In this document: positions 55,601 to 61,600 of the stretch, piece after piece | Position numbering within the stretch: position 1 is the first letter of the stretch | Layout of the letters: each line of letters begins with the position of its first letter | NCBI RefSeq assembly: GCF_022788695.1 | Contig: NZ_CP085155.1 | Location: forward strand, 1 to 64,000 | Source of the DNA: Pseudosulfitobacter sp. DSM 107133 | GTDB taxonomy: Bacteria; Pseudomonadota; Alphaproteobacteria; Rhodobacterales; Rhodobacteraceae | DNA: 64,000 nucleotides | Reading direction: 5' to 3' | Program-made: the position numbers and the translations under genes | The notes under the pieces: generated by a model | What the model saw: the letters and a program-made list of their open reading frames with translations, nothing else | Databases searched by the model: none | Told to the model about the DNA's origin: nothing

Positions 55601-58600
55601 GATTGCGCTGTCGTCGCCCTATTCGGATCTGGTTGTGCAAACGGTGATCGGCCCCGCCGGATCTTTCGTTTCGGGTGAAGCTGTCGACGTGCGGTGGCGC
55701 GTCGCAAACGCAGGGCCTGATGCAACCCCCGCTGCGCCGTGGGAAGACCGGGTCTATTTGTCGACAGACACCACGCTGGATGCCAGTGATGTGCTGGTCG
55801 CGAGTGTGGGGCACAGCGGCGCACTGGCCGCCGGAGCAAGCTACAGCCGCGCCGAAGCGATCACCCTGCCGCCGGGCTTTGTCGGTGATTTCTTTGTGAT
55901 CGTGCAGACCAATGCCGATGACGCCGTTTACGAGCGCGCTGAGACCGCGAACAACCAGCGGGCCTCGACGGACACCTTGGCGCTGGCGGCGGCTCCTTCG
56001 GCGGATCTGGTGGTGGTGTCGGTCAGTGGCCCTGACGCCTTGCTGCCGGGCACCGAGGCCGAGATCAGCTATACCATACGCAACGACGGAGAAGCGGCCG
56101 CCCGCGCGCCGTGGCGGGATGGCATCTATCTTGTTGGCCCCGGCCTGGGCAGCGGCTTGTTCCTGGGCGATGTGGACCGTCCCTTTGATCTGGCCGCCGG
56201 TGAAAGCTATGATGCGACGGCCAGTGTCACCATCCCGCAGGTCGGGCAGGGCGCCTATCGGATCGAGCTGCGCGCCGACCGTGCCGCGCAGGTGTTCGAG
56301 GGCGGGCGCGAAAGCAACAACAGCGGGGCCACCGGTGATCTGGGGCTGTTGCATCCGAACCTTGTGATTGCCGAAGTCACCGCAGATGACACAAGCCCGC
56401 AATCAGGCGATACGATCCGCGTCACCTGGACGACTGAAAACATCGGCACTGGCGCGGCGACAGGCGATTGGACCGACCGGCTGTACCTGAGCCGTGATAC
56501 CACGCTGGATGCGCAAGACATTGCGCTGGCCGCCCGTACCAATGACAAAGCCTTGGCCGCAGGGGCCGACAGCGTGGCCTTTGCCGACGTGCAACTGCCG
56601 ATTTCGGTGTCGGGCACATGGTTTGTTCTGGTCGGCACCGATGCCGACAAGGACGTGGCCGAGCCTGCCCACGAAGACGACAATTTCGGCTCTGTTGCGG
56701 TGGAAATTGAACTGGCACCCTTTGCCGATCTCGAAGTCGGCGACGTTGTGGCACCGGCGTTGACCATTCAGGATCCGGCCTTTGTCGAGGTGTCGTGGTC
56801 GGTGACAAACACCGGCACGGGGCGTGGCATCACCGATGCATGGACCGACCGCATCATGCTGTCGCGCAATGACATCATCGGGGACGCGGATGATTTCGAA
56901 GTTGCCCGTTTCGACCATCAGGACGGATTGGACAAGGATGCCGCGTATACCCGAGCCGAATCCTTCTTCCTGCCCGCCGCGCTGACGGGGCGGTTCAAAC
57001 TGTATGTGACCACGGATGCCGGCGGCGTGGTGTTTGAAAACGGTCAGGAGGCCGACAACACCGCCGTGCTGAGCGGATATTTCGACGTTGCCCCCATTCC
57101 CTATGCCGACATGGTCGTGGACAGCGTTACCGCGCCAGCCACGGCGCAATCGGGCACCGATGTCACGATCAGCTGGCAGATTTCCAACAAGGGGCTGGGG
57201 CTGACCAACGTGTCGCGCTGGACCGATACGGTTTACATTGCCAACAACCCAGAGGGCACGGGACGGCAACTGCTGGATCGTTTTGACCATCTGGGCTTCT
57301 TGGCGGCGGGCGGCAATTATCAGCGGGATGCGGTGGTTTCCTTGCCCGATGGCTGGGAAGGTCCGGCCTATTTCATTGTCGAAACCCCCGGCAGCGCCAG
57401 TGCAACCAGCAGCACACCCTTCGAGCTGGTGTTTACCGACGCGGGCAATACGGGCATGTCGGCGGCCACGGATGTCGTGCTTTCGCCGCCGCCAAACCTT
57501 GTTGTCACCAATGTAACCGTGCCTGAAACGGCGCTGGAAGGCGCGCCGGTTGATGTGATCTGGACCGTGCGCAACACCGGGATCGGTCCAGCGACAGGCA
57601 CATGGACCGACAAGCTTTTCCTGCGCAAATCGGACGGATCGCAGAACGACATTGCGCTTGGCACTTATACCTACACAGGTCCATTGCAGGCCAACACGTC
57701 GTATACCCGCCGCGAACAGATCATCCTGCCCGAGCAGACCAACGACCGCTATGATCTGATCGTGGTCACCGACTTTGGCGACACGGTGTACGAACATACC
57801 GCCGAGGACGACAACGAAAGCACGACCGTCGCGCAGGTGCTGGTGGCGCGTTTGCCGCGCCCCGATTTGCAGGTTTCCAGCTTTGAAACCGGCGACAGCT
57901 ATACCGCCGGTGCCACCGGATCGTTGCGCTGGACGGTGATCAACCAGGGGCCGGTTGCGACGGATGTGCCGAACTGGAGCGATGCGGTTTACCTGTCGCT
58001 TGACGAAAAGATCACATCCGACGACATCCGGCTGGGCAGTTATTCGAACGAGGCGGCACTGGCACCGGGCGAGCAATACTTGAGCCGCGAAGTGTTTTTC
58101 CAAATTCCGCAGCGTTTCCGCGGCACGGTCTATCTGCTGGTCGAAACCGACAGCGGCAATGCAGTTGGCGAATGGCCGAACGAGCGGAACAATCTGGGCG
58201 TTCAGGAAATCTATGTCGATCCGATCCCCTTTGCCGACATTGTCGTCGACAACGTGCGCACGCCCACCCAATCGTTCGAGGGCAACACGGTTACGGTCAA
58301 CTATACGGTGACCAACCGCGGGGCCGGGGCCACAAACCTTGGCAACTGGGCCGAGCAAATCTGGCTGACCCGCGACAAGAACCGCCCGCACCCCGGACAG
58401 GGTGATATTCTGCTGCGCACGCTTCAGTATTCCGACGGGGTTCTGGATGTGGGCGACGGTTATGACCGCACCGTCGAGGTGCAACTGCCCGGATCGGTGC
58501 CGTCGGGTAACTATTACCTGACCCCGTGGATCGACCCCTATGCGACCCTGCTGGAAGACACGCTTGCCACGAACGTAAATGAGGACGACCCGACCGAGAT

Positions 58601-61600
58601 CAATTCGAACAACTACAAGGCAGGTGGCGGCGATATCATCGGCGCTCCGCCCGTCTTGCAGATCATCGGCCTGCCGCCTGATCTGACCCGGCCCGATCTG
58701 TCGGTTGAAATCGACACGGTTACACCTGTGGCCGTTTCCGGTGTCAGTGGCCAGAACCGGTTTGAAATCACCTATACGCTGACCAACCACGGCGACAAGG
58801 TTGCGACCGGCTGGGAGGTGATCACCAACCTTGCCGACACGCCGGACCTGAACGCGGGCAATCAGGACAGGTGGCAGTTGACGCGCGCAGGCGGGGCCGA
58901 GATCGGGATTGGCGAAAGCCTGAGCGTGACTCAGGTGGTTGACCTGTCTCCGGGTGTCGAGGGAAATTATGTTTTCGCGACGGTTTCGGTGCCCGGGGAC
59001 AGTGACGCCAGCAACAACCGCGACGTGGCGACCACCTCTGTCAGCGCGCCCGAACCTGATCTGGTCGTGGTTGATGTGACCGCGCCGACCGTTTCGTTCT
59101 CGGGCGAAGAGATCGAGATCAGCTATACCGTGCGCAATGACGGCGAAGCCGACATCTGGGACCAGACGAAATACTGGCGCGACGAGGTCTGGATTTCGCG
59201 CGATCCCACCTTTATCCAAAACCGCGCCGTGCAATTGGGCAGCGTGTCTGTCGCCAACAACGATCCGTTGAAGGTGGGTCAAAGCTATACCCGCACCGTC
59301 ACCGGCATGCTGCCGCAAGGGGCCGAAGGCGATTGGTACGCCTATGTGTTTACCAACGTCAATCGCAGGCTCGAAGGGGAGGACCGTCCGTGGCCCGTGA
59401 CCTCTGGCAGCAACGAAGCAACCGGTCAGGCGTTTGCGCGCACCGCGTTCGAGGATCCCAACGGGTCGATGGGGCAGGCAATGATGCCTGTCACCTATGC
59501 CGAACCTGATCTTCAGGTGACCAACCTTTCGGTGCCAACGGATGTCAGCGCGGGCGAGACGGTCGACATAACGTTCGAGATCACCAATGTCGGCAACCGG
59601 GCGACGCGCCAGACTGTATGGACCGACCGTGTGTACCTGTCTGTGGATTCGTCGCTGGATACATCCGACTTCCTGCTGCGCCGCGAGGAAGGCGGGCGTG
59701 AAATTCGCGCCGAATTCCTGCGCAATGGCATACTTGAGGCCGGCGAAAGCTATACCGCCACGGTTCGTGTCACGATGCCTTTCGAGATCGAGGGCGATTA
59801 TCATGTTCTGGCGGTGGCCGATTCACAGTTTGCCGACTCGGGCAGCCGGAAGTCGTCGATTTCGGACCGGTTGCCGGGGCTGGCGGGTGCTGCGGATGGC
59901 AAGGTGCGCGAGTTCCAGGGCGAGGGCAACAACACCACCGCTCAGGCTGTCACCGTTGGCCCCTATGTTGCCCCCAATCTGACGGTCACCAATCTGGAAA
60001 CCGATCTGCGCGCAGTGCGCGGGCAGCAGTTCAACCTGTCGTATACGGTGACGAACAGCGGCGGCCCGATCCCGTTCCAGCAACAGGACTGGGACGATCT
60101 GATCTATTTCAGCCGTGACCCGTTCCTGGACCTGAAAGCCGACCGGTTCATCGGGTCGGTGCGCAACCGGATGCCGCTTGAGGCGGGCGAAAGCTATACT
60201 GTTGACCGGCAGATCACCGTGCCAACCGATATGCCGACCGAGGCCTATTATGTCTTTGTCGTCACCGATCCGCAGCGCTATGGCGGGCGCGGTGACGTGT
60301 TCGAGACGGATGACACCGACAACATCCGCGCATCTGACGTGCCGATGATTCTTGAACTGCCGCCGCCCACCGATCTTGAGGTGACGGGCATTACCATCCC
60401 GTCTTCGGCACGGGCGGGCGAACCGATCACGATCAGCTGGACGGTGACCAACCAGTCCGACACCGTGACAGCCGAAGGGCAATGGTCGGATTCGGTGTTC
60501 CTGTCGGCTGATGGCACATGGGATTTGCGCGACAAACCCATCGGACGGGTGCAAAGCAGCGGGACGCTTGCGCCGGGGGAGAGCCGCACACTGACGCTTG
60601 AAACCGTGATGCCTGCGGCGACGCCTGCGGGATACCGCGTGATCGTGCGGACGGATATCTTCAACCAGATCCACGAAGGCGTAAACGAGGCCAACAACAC
60701 CACTGCATCCCCCGACACGATCGAAACCACGGTTGATGAATTGCTGCTGAGCACGCCGAAAACCGTGTCGCTGGCGCAGGGGGCCGAGCGGCTATACCGC
60801 ATCACCGTGCCGCCGCAGGAAACGCTGCGGGTGACGGTGCTGTCGTCGGACCCCGCGGCGCTGAACGAGATTTTCATCCGCCACGACGCCTTGCCTTCGG
60901 CCAATGCATTCGATGCCACCTATGAAGGGCCGCTGTCGTCGAACCTGCTGGCGCTGGTGCCTTCGACCGAGCCGGGGACCTACTATATTTCGGTGCGCAA
61001 TTTCTCGGGCCCGGAAGAGGGGACAGACATCACCCTGCTGGCCGAGTTGCTGCCGCTGGTCATCACCGATGTGGACACCGACCGGGGCGGCGACAGCGCC
61101 TTTGTCACCACGCGGATCAGCGGCGCGCAGTTTGCTGATGGTGCCACAGTCAAACTGGTGCGTCCGAACATAGCCGAATTTTCGCCAGTGGACTGGCGTG
61201 TGGTCAATTCATCGGAAATCATCGCAACCTTTGATCTGACCGACGCGCCGCACGGGCTGTATGATGTGGTTGTGACCAACCCGTCGGGGGCGCAGGCAAT
61301 TGCGCCCTACCGCTTCCTTGTCGAGCGCGGGATCGAGGGCGACGTGACCATCGGGATCGGGGGCAGCCGGGTGGTGCTGCCGGGCGAGACCGAGACATAT
61401 TCGGTGGCATTCCAGAACATGGGCAACCTGGATGCGCCCTATACGTTCTTTGAGGTCGGCGTGCCCGAATTGCACACCAACCCCTATGTTTATGGCCTGC
61501 CCTTCCTTGAGTTTTTCACCAATGTGCGGGGCACGCCCGACGGGGCGGCGGGCACGCCGAACGAAGACGTGTTCTGGGCCGGTCTGGAAAGCATCGTCAA

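Noticed and set aside
52995-56402. A minus-strand open frame of 1,135 codons, and another of 1,133 codons at 56403-59804
   Set aside because: They lie opposite the giant gene in a fixed frame relation. The plus-strand frame shows clear CARDB-like repeats, while these read as His/Arg/Gly-rich sequence without family features, as expected of GC-rich shadow frames.
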